A model generated the notes under the pieces. It saw only the letters and a program-made list of their open reading frames with translations. It was not told the origin of the DNA and made no database searches. 64,000 nucleotides of DNA from Pseudomonas wuhanensis (lineage in GTDB: Bacteria; Pseudomonadota; Gammaproteobacteria; Pseudomonadales; Pseudomonadaceae). The stretch is from assembly GCF_030687395.1 (NCBI RefSeq), contig NZ_CP117430.1, forward strand, positions 1,426,001 to 1,490,000. The letters are read 5' to 3'. Shown here in pieces: positions 37,313-46,486 of the stretch (the first letter of the stretch is position 1; every line of letters begins with the position of its first letter). The translations under genes were made by a program, and so were the position numbers.

Positions 37313-38170
37313 ATGCCCATGCGTAACGATGCCAACGACGACTTCGATGTCCCGAGCCTGCGCGCCGACAGCCTCGATGACGATGATTTTCCGACCACCG
37401 CTCGCACTGCCGTGCATTCGCGCACCGCACCGGTGGTCAAGGTCAAAGGCCCGAGCACCGGCCCCCTGTGGGCATTGGTCGGCGCGTTGTTCTTTGCCTT
37501 CGCCGGCCTTGCCTGGTGGAGTTTTCAGCAGATCTCGCTGATGGAACAGCAACTGGTGGCGACCCAGGAAAGTTTCGCGCGCATCAGTGAGGAAGCGGCG
37601 GGGCGCTTGCAGGACATTTCCGGCAAGGTCGTGGCCAGCCAGTCCAACGTAAACACAGGCAGTGAAGCGTTGAAGCTGCAAATCAAACAGCTCGAAGGCA
37701 AACTCCAGGACCAGAGCAAGCAGCTGGAAAGCAAGCTTCAGGACCAGAGCAAAGGCGTACTCGGCCAGACCTCCGAACTGGACAAGCGTCTGGCGCAAAT
37801 GACCGCACAAGCCACCGAACAACAAACCGCCAATGCTCAGTTGCAGGCCCAGGTCAAAGCCTTGAGCGGCGAACTGGCCGCGTTGAAGAGCGCGTCGGAC
37901 GATACCAGCCAATTCGACGCCCAACTGAAAAGCCTGGGCGCTGACATCGTCGCGCTGAAGAAACAAGGCAACCCGAGCGCCGCCATCGAGCGCCTGGAGC
38001 AAGAAATGATCGTGCTCAAAAGCCAACAGGACAACCGCCCGGCCGCCGCGCAAGGTGGCACCAACATCGCCGAGTTCGACGCCTTCCGTGGCCAGGTCAC
38101 CCGCAATATCAACACCCTGCAGGCACAGATCCAGAATCTGCAGCAACAGCTGCGCACCCGGTCTCAATAG
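37313..38170 (+). CDS. Single-TM coiled-coil protein of unknown role
   Basis: 285 residues from the ATG at 37313 (a second ATG at 37319). N-terminal ~45 residues acidic and disordered, one membrane helix at about 48-66 (LWALVGALFFAFAGLAWW), then a long coiled coil (about 70-280) with near-repeats KLQDQSK and QLEGKLQ/QLESKLQ. The bulk is probably periplasmic. It looks like an envelope spacer or an ATPase-associated scaffold; no enzymatic motif is visible. It follows the epimerase gene by 117 bp. Confidence 0.7.
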   Translation: MPMRNDANDDFDVPSLRADSLDDDDFPTTARTAVHSRTAPVVKVKGPSTGPLWALVGALFFAFAGLAWWSFQQISLMEQQLVATQESFARISEEAAGRLQDISGKVVASQSNVNTGSEALKLQIKQLEGKLQDQSKQLESKLQDQSKGVLGQTSELDKRLAQMTAQATEQQTANAQLQAQVKALSGELAALKSASDDTSQFDAQLKSLGADIVALKKQGNPSAAIERLEQEMIVLKSQQDNRPAAAQGGTNIAEFDAFRGQVTRNINTLQAQIQNLQQQLRTRSQ

Positions 38171-38199
38171 CGCGATGCAGTGATGGGGCCTGTGGCGTT

Positions 38200-38230
38200 G
38201 ATCGTTCCCACGCAGAGCGTGGGAATGATC
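38200..38230. repeat. Short palindrome related to the 111-bp repeat ends
   Basis: GATCGTTCCCACGC-AGA-GCGTGGGAATGATC is a single compact hairpin made of the two ends of the 111-bp element. It lies between convergent genes and may work as a terminator-like structure. Confidence 0.75.
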
Positions 38231-38241
38231 GGTCGGTGGGG

Positions 38242-39759
38242 TTAGCGAACCGTGTCCTCCCGCCCCCGCAACACTCTATTCGGCATGGCAATCGCCGCCG
38301 CCAGCCCCAGCAGCGACACCGCCGCGCTGACCATCAGCAAATGCCGAAAGGTCAGCAGCAGTTCAGCCCGCAGAGCGTTTTGTGCATCCCCTGGAGCGGC
38401 GTTCAAACCATCGAGCAAGACATTCCCCGAACTCCCTTCGGCCATCAACGACGAGCCCGCCAGATGAGCGAAACTCGAATCCTGTAACAACGCCAGCAAC
38501 AGCGCCGACATCAACGCCACGCCCACTGCACCACCCAGAGAGCGAAACAGATTGGTGGTGCTGGTGGCGACGCCGATGTCCCGTTGTTCCACCGAGTTTT
38601 GCGTACCCACCAACGATGTCGGGAACTGCATGCCGCTGGCGATGCCGCTGAGCAACATGAACAGGCTGCTCAGCACAAACGCCTGAGGCGCACTGAGCGC
38701 CATGCCGAGAATCGAGAACGGCATCAGCAGGGCGCCGGTCAGGATCATCGGTTTGTAACGACCGGTCACCGAGGTCTGGCGTCCGGCGAAATACGCGCCT
38801 ATTGGCAAGCCCATGGCCAGCGGCAACAGATGCAGCGCAGCGCTGTCGGCCCCGGCGCCGGTGACGCTCTGGAAGCGCAGCGGCATCAGCACAATCAAGG
38901 AAATCGCCTGGAAACTGGTGAAGAAAATCGTGCACCAGCAAAGAATCGCACTGCGATTGGCGAACAAATGCATCGGCAGCAACGGTTCCCGCGCCCGCCG
39001 TTCATGCCAGACGAACACGGCCAGCACCACCACCGCACAACCGAGCAACCCCGACACTTCGGTGCTGCGCCACGAATAGCCCTGGCCAACCTGAGTAATG
39101 CCCAGCAACAACGCCGTCAGGCCGATGATCATCAGCAATGTGCCGAAGTAGTCGATGATCGGCTTGCGCTGCGGCACTGGCAGCCCCACCAGCGTGCGGT
39201 GGGCCACCCGCCAGGCAACCAGGCCCAGTGGAATATTGATCAGGAACACCCAGCGCCAGGACAGGTATTCGGTCATGTAGCCACCGAGAACCGGGCCGGC
39301 CACGCTGGCCACCGCGTACATGCTGCTGAAGTAACCCTGATAGCGACCGCGTTCGCGGGGTGGAACGATGTCGCCGATGATTGCCTGGCTCACCGAAATC
39401 ATCCCGCCGGCGCCGATGCCCTGAAGGATCCGCGCCAGCACCAATTGCTCCATGCTCTGCGCCATGCCGCAGAACAACGACGCCAGGGTGAATAGCCCCA
39501 TGCCGAACAGCATCAATTTGCGGCGGCCATACAGATCGCCGAGTTTGCCGTAGATCGGCACCGCCACAGTCATCGCCACCATGTACCCGGAAATCACCCA
39601 GGCCAGCAGGCTGACATCCTTGAATTGCGCGGAAATGGCCGGCATCGACACGGCGACGATGGTCTGGTCCAGCGCGCCCAGAAAGATCGCCAGCATCAGG
39701 GCGATCAGCACGCTGCGAATGGCCGGTTTGGGCGTTTCAGGCTGGTTGAGATTGGTCAC
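38242..39759 (-). CDS. MFS exporter, DHA2 (EmrB/QacA) family
   Basis: 505 residues from a GTG start, 14 predicted helices. Motif A GKLGDLYGRRKLML (about 71-84), motif D1 near FLGALDQTIVAVSMPAI and motif C-like GPVLGGYMTEYLSWRW (about 158-173) are typical of drug:H+ antiporters. No MFP partner adjoins it. The substrate is unknown. It is followed on the same strand by nothing and preceded by pobA. Confidence 0.88.
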   Translation of the reverse strand: MTNLNQPETPKPAIRSVLIALMLAIFLGALDQTIVAVSMPAISAQFKDVSLLAWVISGYMVAMTVAVPIYGKLGDLYGRRKLMLFGMGLFTLASLFCGMAQSMEQLVLARILQGIGAGGMISVSQAIIGDIVPPRERGRYQGYFSSMYAVASVAGPVLGGYMTEYLSWRWVFLINIPLGLVAWRVAHRTLVGLPVPQRKPIIDYFGTLLMIIGLTALLLGITQVGQGYSWRSTEVSGLLGCAVVVLAVFVWHERRAREPLLPMHLFANRSAILCWCTIFFTSFQAISLIVLMPLRFQSVTGAGADSAALHLLPLAMGLPIGAYFAGRQTSVTGRYKPMILTGALLMPFSILGMALSAPQAFVLSSLFMLLSGIASGMQFPTSLVGTQNSVEQRDIGVATSTTNLFRSLGGAVGVALMSALLLALLQDSSFAHLAGSSLMAEGSSGNVLLDGLNAAPGDAQNALRAELLLTFRHLLMVSAAVSLLGLAAAIAMPNRVLRGREDTVR

Positions 39760-39837
39760 GGGTAAAACCTGCGGGCAGTAATGGGCCCGCAGCGGGCAAG
39801 GCGAGCGGGATGCTCGCCAGTGTAGATCGGTAGTAGG

Positions 39838-41184
<1,347 letters not shown>

Positions 41185-41210
41185 TTACCCTCGAGGCCTG
41201 GATTGAAGTG

Positions 41211-42107
41211 ATGAACAAGCCTGACCTGCCATCGATTCCGGTGTTCAAACTCTACGGTGAAAGCCTGGACTGGCCGACCCCTGACTTGTTGCACTGTGAA
41301 ACCATTTCCAAACGCAGCCGCGAACATCAATGGGAAATCAAACCCCATCGCCACGCCGATTTGTGTCAGTTGCTCTTCGTCTTCAAAGGTCAGGCAGAGC
41401 TTGAGATCGAAGGCAAACGCTCAAAATTGACCGAGCCGGCAATCCTGATTCTGCCGCCGTTATCGGTGCATGGTTATCGCTTTTCCGAGGACGTCGAAGG
41501 TTTCGTCGTCACGCTGGCCGCGCCGCTGATCGCTCACCTGCAAGCACAACTGGGCAATTCGGTGAACGCTCTGGCACAGGCCGAAAGCTACCCGGCGGGC
41601 AAGGACAGCGAGTACCTCAACAGCCTGTTTTCGGCGCTGCAAAGCGAGTACACCGGCCATCAACCGGCGCGGGAAATGCTCATGCATTCGCTGGTCAGCG
41701 TGATTATGGTGTGGATCAGCCGTCAGGTGATTCAGCGCCAAACCGCCACTCAGCGTCCGCAGCGGGCCCGGGAATACCTCAACGGCTTTATTCAACTGGT
41801 GGAAGAAACCTATCGCCAGCACGTCAAGGTCGAGGACCTGGCTCATCGGCTGGGGATTTCCGTGTCTCATCTCAACGGCACGTGCCGTGAATTGGCGGGG
41901 CAACCGGCGTTGCAGATCATGCATGAGCGTCAATTGCTGGAGGCCAAGCGCTTGCTGACCTACACCAGCATGACCATTTATGAAATGTCCGACGTGTTGG
42001 GGTTTTCCGATCCGACCAACTTCACACGCCTGTTCAGGCGTCGCGTGGGCATTTCGCCCAAGGCCTTTCGCGACCGCTTGAAGGCCGATCAGGACAACGG
42101 GGCCTGA
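41211..42107 (+). CDS. pobR: AraC-family activator of pobA
   Basis: 298 residues from the ATG at 41211. N-terminal cupin-like sensor domain (KPHRHADLCQLLFVFKGQAELEIEG). C-terminal double HTH (VEDLAHRLGISVSHLNGTCRE and IYEMSDVLGFSDPTNFTRLFRR, about 200-290). The divergent pobA makes it the AraC-type PobR, which binds 4-hydroxybenzoate. Earlier in-frame starts lack a good ribosome-binding site. Confidence 0.88.
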   Translation: MNKPDLPSIPVFKLYGESLDWPTPDLLHCETISKRSREHQWEIKPHRHADLCQLLFVFKGQAELEIEGKRSKLTEPAILILPPLSVHGYRFSEDVEGFVVTLAAPLIAHLQAQLGNSVNALAQAESYPAGKDSEYLNSLFSALQSEYTGHQPAREMLMHSLVSVIMVWISRQVIQRQTATQRPQRAREYLNGFIQLVEETYRQHVKVEDLAHRLGISVSHLNGTCRELAGQPALQIMHERQLLEAKRLLTYTSMTIYEMSDVLGFSDPTNFTRLFRRRVGISPKAFRDRLKADQDNGA

Positions 42108-42110
42108 ATC

Positions 42111-42231
42111 CTGTGGCGAGGGGGCTTGCCCCGTTCGGCTGCGCAGCAGTCGTAATTCGGTGAATGCGGTGTTCTCATTGAAATGCTGGGGCCGCTTCGC
42201 GACCCAACGGGAGCAAGCTCCCTCGCCACAG
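42111..42231. repeat. REP pair (TGTGGCGAGGG class), diverged
   Basis: CTGTGGCGAGGGGGCTTGCC and inverted GAGCAAGCTCCCTCGCCACAG, with inner hairpin pieces, directly after pobR. Confidence 0.85.
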
Positions 42232-42240
42232 GTGAGATCG

Positions 42241-42417
42241 TCATCGGAGGGCGTTGAGGGTCGCGTTGTGGGGAATGCAGCGTTCAAAGTTGCAGCTCGC
42301 GTATTCACGGGGCACTTGTCGTAACTGCTCGACCCGCCAGGCGGCTGTGCCATACAGCGCCAGCGTCGCCGCGCAAGTGATAAAAATGGCGAGGTATCTT
42401 CTTGTTTTGATGTTCAT
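42241..42417 (-). CDS. Small single-TM protein (58 aa)
   Basis: ATG at 42417 with AGAGGT 8 nt upstream. Basic start MNIKTRRYL, one hydrophobic helix LAIFITCAATLALYGTAAW (about 9-27), then a short polar, probably periplasmic, part with a CNFERC cysteine pair. No family recognised. It is short, so coding status is likely but not certain. Confidence 0.55.
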   Translation of the reverse strand: MNIKTRRYLAIFITCAATLALYGTAAWRVEQLRQVPREYASCNFERCIPHNATLNALR

Positions 42418-42532
42418 GGCGTTGACCTCTGAACGAATACCTTTCGGTACTGCTTTGAGCATAGGTCAGCGCCAGTGAGTTGCCAGCAAAGCGGCCTTCG
42501 CCGTTAACGCGATATTCAGAACACTGATATTC

Positions 42533-42627
42533 CCTGTGGGAGCTGTCTTGCCTGCGTTAGCGGGCTATCAGTCAGCATCATTGTTGGATGTGACGACGCC
42601 ATCGCAGGCAAGCCAGCTCCCACAGGG
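42533..42627. repeat. REP pair, third class (GTGGGAGCTGTCTTGCCTGCG)
   Basis: CCTGTGGGAGCTGTCTTGCC and inverted GCAGGCAAGCCAGCTCCCAC. Related to but distinct from the main class (CTGGCTTGCCTGCG core). Lies just before the LysR gene end. Confidence 0.8.
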
Positions 42628-42634
42628 GAGGTGT

Positions 42635-43540
42635 TTACAGACCGATGTCCCACCCCGGCTCTTCGGGAAATCTGATCACCAGAAAATCCAGCATGCTGCG
42701 CAACGCCGCCGGCATGTGTTTGCGTGAGGCATACACCGCATAGATGTTCATCTGCCGGGGCTCGGCCTGGGGCAGCAGGCGGATCAGTTCGCCGCTGTGG
42801 ATATGCACTCCCGCCTGATAGCTCGGCAGCATCGCCACACCGGCGCCGGCGATCGTCGCGCGCAACAGCGTGCTGGCTTCGTTGGCGCTGATGTTGCCCT
42901 GCACCGGCACTGAGACGGGCTCGCCGTTCTGGTCGAAATGCCAGAGGCTTTTGCCGAAGTAGGAATGTGTCAGGCAGTTGTGCAGGCTGAGGTCCTCGAC
43001 CCGTTGCGGCGTCGGGTGTTCGCGCAGGTAAGCGGGAGAGGCGCAGATCACTGAGCGGCAGACCGTCAGGCGCCGGGCGATCAGGTTCGGGTCCAGGTCG
43101 TTGCTGGTGCGGATGGCCAGGTCGATGCGTTCATCCACCAGGTTCACTGTGCGGTCGAGCATTTGCATATCGATGCTGACGCCGGGATAACGTTTGACGT
43201 AAGCCGCCATGGCGTCCGCCAGTTGCGCCTGGCCGAACGAGGTGCTGACGCTGATCCGCAGCAGGCCTCGCGGTGCGTCGTCCGGCTCGCTGACGGCGGC
43301 CTGCATGTCGGTGGACAAATCGAGCATCTGCCGACAGCGCGGCAGAATTTCCGTACCGGCGGCGGTCAGGCTCAATTTGCGTGTGGTGCGGTGCATCAGG
43401 CGTGCGCCAACCCAATCTTCCAGCTCTGCCAGATAGCGTGAAACCACCGGCCGTGAAAGGTCCAGGTGATCGGCGGCGGCCGACTGGCTGCCCAGGTCCA
43501 CCACCGTGACGAACACCCGCATTGCTTGTAGACGATCCAT
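42635..43540 (-). CDS. LysR-family regulator (CrgA/DmlR-like)
   Basis: 301 residues. HTH at 1-60 (MRVFVTVVDLGSQSAAADHLDLSRPVVSRYLAELE) and a LysR effector domain with GLLRISVSTSFGQAQLADAMAAY. It is divergent from the metallo-beta-lactamase-fold gene with 114 bp between, so it probably regulates it. The inducer is unknown. Confidence 0.88.
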   Translation of the reverse strand: MDRLQAMRVFVTVVDLGSQSAAADHLDLSRPVVSRYLAELEDWVGARLMHRTTRKLSLTAAGTEILPRCRQMLDLSTDMQAAVSEPDDAPRGLLRISVSTSFGQAQLADAMAAYVKRYPGVSIDMQMLDRTVNLVDERIDLAIRTSNDLDPNLIARRLTVCRSVICASPAYLREHPTPQRVEDLSLHNCLTHSYFGKSLWHFDQNGEPVSVPVQGNISANEASTLLRATIAGAGVAMLPSYQAGVHIHSGELIRLLPQAEPRQMNIYAVYASRKHMPAALRSMLDFLVIRFPEEPGWDIGL

Positions 43541-43654
43541 GATTTGCCCGCTTTCAGAAACAAACTATGTTCAAGCATCGCATTTTTTGTATCGAACCAG
43601 GCAACTAAGCTCTGTCCCATCGCCAAGCACGGCATTCGGACAACGGAGCAACAG

Positions 43655-44536
43655 ATGATCGGCTTCACTTCAATCAAACGCATTCTTCTGGCAACTGCCA
43701 CGCTCGGCTTCGCGACCCATGCCGCTGCGGCGTCCACTCTGACGCTGGACGTCTACAACCCCGGCACCCACGCGATCTTCCCGGTGACCTCGGTGCTGGT
43801 CAGCGGCGAGAAGGAAGCGATTCTGGTGGACGCGCAATTCGGCAAAGCCCAGGCCGAACAGGTAGTGGAAAAAATCCGCGCCAGCGGCAAGCAACTGACC
43901 ACCATCTACATCAGCCACGGTGACCCGGATTACTACTTCGGCCTCGACACCGTGACCCAAGCGTTCCCGAAAGCCAAGGTGCTGGCCTCGCAACCGACGG
44001 TTGATCACATCAAAAAAACCGTCGACGGCAAACTGGCGTTCTGGGGTCCGAAAATGGGCGCTGATGTACCGAACAAAACCATCGTGCCGCAGGTGCTCAA
44101 GGGCGACAGCCTGATGCTGGAAGGGCAGAAATTGCAGGTGATCGGCCTGGACGGCAAGCAGCCGGATCGCAGCTTTGTGTGGATCCCGTCGATCAAGGCG
44201 GTGGTCGGTGGCGTGGTTGTTGCCGAAAACATTCATGTGTGGATGGCCGACACCCAGACCCCGCAATCTCATGCCTATTGGCTGACAACGTTGCAGGCGA
44301 TTGAAGCGCTGAAGCCGACCACCATTGTGCCGGGTCACTACCTCGGTGAGAGCGCTCGCTCTCTGGCGGCGGTGCAGTTCACTGCCGATTACATCAAGGC
44401 TTTCGACGAAGAAACCGCCAAGGCGAAAGACGCTGCCGAACTGATCGCCGCAATGAAAAAACGCTACCCGAGCCTGGGCGAAGAAAGCTCGCTGGAGCTG
44501 AGCGCCAAAGTCGCCAAAGGTGAGATGAAGTGGTAA
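43655..44536 (+). CDS. Exported metallo-beta-lactamase-fold protein
   Basis: 293 residues with a signal peptide ending ATHAAAAS (about residue 27). MBL fold, but the metal motif HxHxDH reads SHGDPDYYFG: the second His is Asp and the last His is Tyr. A later PGH (PGHYLGES, about 228) is kept. So metal binding must differ from classical enzymes of the fold, or be partly lost. Such Vmh-like proteins occur next to LysR regulators and NAD(P)-binding proteins. Activity unknown. Confidence 0.82.
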   Translation: MIGFTSIKRILLATATLGFATHAAAASTLTLDVYNPGTHAIFPVTSVLVSGEKEAILVDAQFGKAQAEQVVEKIRASGKQLTTIYISHGDPDYYFGLDTVTQAFPKAKVLASQPTVDHIKKTVDGKLAFWGPKMGADVPNKTIVPQVLKGDSLMLEGQKLQVIGLDGKQPDRSFVWIPSIKAVVGGVVVAENIHVWMADTQTPQSHAYWLTTLQAIEALKPTTIVPGHYLGESARSLAAVQFTADYIKAFDEETAKAKDAAELIAAMKKRYPSLGEESSLELSAKVAKGEMKW

Positions 44537-44552
44537 TCCGTCGCACTCAACT

Positions 44553-44663
44553 GATCGTTCCCACGCTCTGCGTGGGAATGCCTCAACGGACGCTCCGCGT
44601 TCGGCTTTGGAAGGGACGCGGAGCGTCCCGGGCTGCATTCCCACGCGGAGCGTGGGAACGATC
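44553..44663. repeat. 111-bp palindromic repeat element, copy 2
   Basis: Same ends and inner palindrome as 19907-20017. The right arm has CGGAG in place of CAGAG. It lies 38 bp before the NAD(P)-binding gene. Confidence 0.9.
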
Positions 44664-44701
44664 ATAAATACAGATTCACCCAAGCCAACTGGAGAAACGT
44701 C

Positions 44702-45316
44702 ATGAGCAACATCGCAATCATCGGTGCCACCGGTCGTGCCGGTAGCCAACTGTTGGAAGAAGCCCTGCGTCGCGGTCATAGTGTCACTGCCATCGCCCGC
44801 GACACCTCGAAAATCTCCCCGCGTGCCGGTGTGGTGAGCAAAAACGTCGACGTGCTCGATGCTGCTGCTCTGCAAGCCGCCGTGGCCGGGCATGATGCGG
44901 TGATCAGCGCTGCGCATTTCTCCACCATCCCCGCCAGCGCGATTATCGAGCCGGTGAAGCAGGCCGGGGTCAAGCGTCTGCTGGTGGTGGGCGGTGCCGG
45001 TTCGCTGTTGCTGCCGGACGGCTCTCGGGTGATCGACAGCGAAGGCTTCCCGGAGGAATACAAGGCCGAAGCCAGCGCCGGTGCCGAATTCCTCAATACC
45101 TTGCGTCGGGAAAAGGACCTGGACTGGACCTTCCTGTCGCCGTCGGCGGAGTTTGTCGAAGGTGAGCGCACGAGCACGTTTCGGGTCGGCAAGGATGACT
45201 TGCTGGTGAGCGCAGAAGGCCGTAGCTGGATTACTTTTGCTGACTTCGCGATTGCGCTGCTTGATGAAGTGGAAGCACCGAAGCATTCCCGCCAACGGTT
45301 TACTGTCGGGTATTGA
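44702..45316 (+). CDS. NAD(P)-binding atypical SDR (YwnB/NmrA-like)
   Basis: 204 residues. The Rossmann motif IGATGRAGS (GxxGxxG, about 7-15) is followed by VTAIARDTSKI. The mid-part VKRLLVVGGAGSLLLPDG is typical of this small reductase/regulator group with flavin-reductase-like folds. No catalytic YxxxK is visible. It probably follows the MBL gene in a transcript through repeat copy 2, and ends 7 bp before repeat copy 3. Confidence 0.82.
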   Translation: MSNIAIIGATGRAGSQLLEEALRRGHSVTAIARDTSKISPRAGVVSKNVDVLDAAALQAAVAGHDAVISAAHFSTIPASAIIEPVKQAGVKRLLVVGGAGSLLLPDGSRVIDSEGFPEEYKAEASAGAEFLNTLRREKDLDWTFLSPSAEFVEGERTSTFRVGKDDLLVSAEGRSWITFADFAIALLDEVEAPKHSRQRFTVGY

Positions 45317-45322
45317 TCGTCT

Positions 45323-45433
45323 GATCGTTCCCACGCTCTGCGTGGGAATGCCTCAACGGACGCTCTGCGTTCGGCTGTTGAAGGGACGCGGAGCGTCCCG
45401 GGCTGCATCCCCACGCGGAGCGTGGGAACGATC
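45323..45433. repeat. 111-bp palindromic repeat element, copy 3
   Basis: Nearly identical to copy 2, in the same orientation, 770 bp further on. The two copies bracket the NAD(P)-binding gene. Confidence 0.9.
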
Positions 45434-45445
45434 ATCGGGGGGCGG

Positions 45446-46327
45446 TTACCGTGATTGAGCCTGCTCCACCAACCACCCCATCAATTCGCGCAATTTCGGC
45501 GAAGGCTCTGGTTTTTCGGGAAACACCAGGTAATACGCCAACCCGGTTTTCACCTTCAATTCAAAGGGCATGACCAGCCGCCCGGCACTCAGGTCATCGC
45601 CGATCAACGACCAATCGCCAATCGCCACGCCCGTCCCCTGGGACGCCATCGACATCGCCAGGTCCAGGGTTTCGAAATGCTGACCTTTGCCAACATTGCT
45701 CAGCCGAATATCCGCGGCCTTCAGCCAGGCGTTCCAGTCCCGTTCATCGCGGGTGGGGTGCAGCAACAAGTGCTGTTGCAGATCGGCCGGCGTCTGCAAA
45801 GCCATCGGCCCTTCAAGCATCGGTCGGGAACACACGGGCGTCAGTTGCTCATCGAACAGATGTCGGGAAGCCAGTGAGCTGCCTGGCGGCGGGCCATACA
45901 TCACCGCCGCATCGAACTGCTCGCGATGAAAATCCACGCCGTGTTTGACCGTGGTGGTCAATTCCACCGGTACATCCGGGCGCTCCTTTTGCCACTGCAA
46001 CAGGCGTGGCAACAGCCAGCGCATCACGCAGGTCGGCGCTTTCAATTGCAGGGTTTCGCGCTTCTCGCCGATCTGCTCCACCGCCTCGTCGATCAGGCCG
46101 AAAATCTGTTGCACCCGTGGCAACCACTCCCGTCCTTCGGCGGTCAGGCTCAAGCCCCGCGCCTGGCGAATGAACAGCTCATAACCCAGATGATCTTCCA
46201 GCCCGGCGATCTGCCGGCTCACCGCGCCTTGGGTGATGTGCAGTTGTTCGGCGGCCCGGGTGAAGTTGCAGCACTGCGCGGTGATCAGAAAAGTGTGCAG
46301 CGCCGGCAGGGGAGGCAATCGTTTCAT
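45446..46327 (-). CDS. LysR-family regulator, GcvA subgroup
   Basis: 293 residues. Begins LPPLPALHTFLITAQCCNFTRAAEQLHITQGAVSRQIAGLE; the PALHTF start and QGAVSRQI helix define the GcvA/TrpI group. It is divergent from the decarboxylase/ALDH/ABC module with 159 bp between, so it is the likely local regulator. Inducer unknown, perhaps an arginine or polyamine derivative. Confidence 0.88.
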   Translation of the reverse strand: MKRLPPLPALHTFLITAQCCNFTRAAEQLHITQGAVSRQIAGLEDHLGYELFIRQARGLSLTAEGREWLPRVQQIFGLIDEAVEQIGEKRETLQLKAPTCVMRWLLPRLLQWQKERPDVPVELTTTVKHGVDFHREQFDAAVMYGPPPGSSLASRHLFDEQLTPVCSRPMLEGPMALQTPADLQQHLLLHPTRDERDWNAWLKAADIRLSNVGKGQHFETLDLAMSMASQGTGVAIGDWSLIGDDLSAGRLVMPFELKVKTGLAYYLVFPEKPEPSPKLRELMGWLVEQAQSR

Positions 46328-46486
46328 TGGGATCCAAGGTATGACGTGAGGACATGGCTAGTATGACTTTTTATCCATTGTTGCGGCTATGTGTCGCCCG
46401 TTCCAATGAGGCCATCCCTGGACCTGCCAACCCATCATAAACACTGCGCAGGCCCGGCGTCTCAAACGAACAAAAAGGGCAAAGAC

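Noticed and set aside
43670..45334. 554-codon open frame opposite the MBL and NAD(P)-binding genes
   Set aside because: It runs through a palindromic repeat and two real genes on the other strand; no family similarity.
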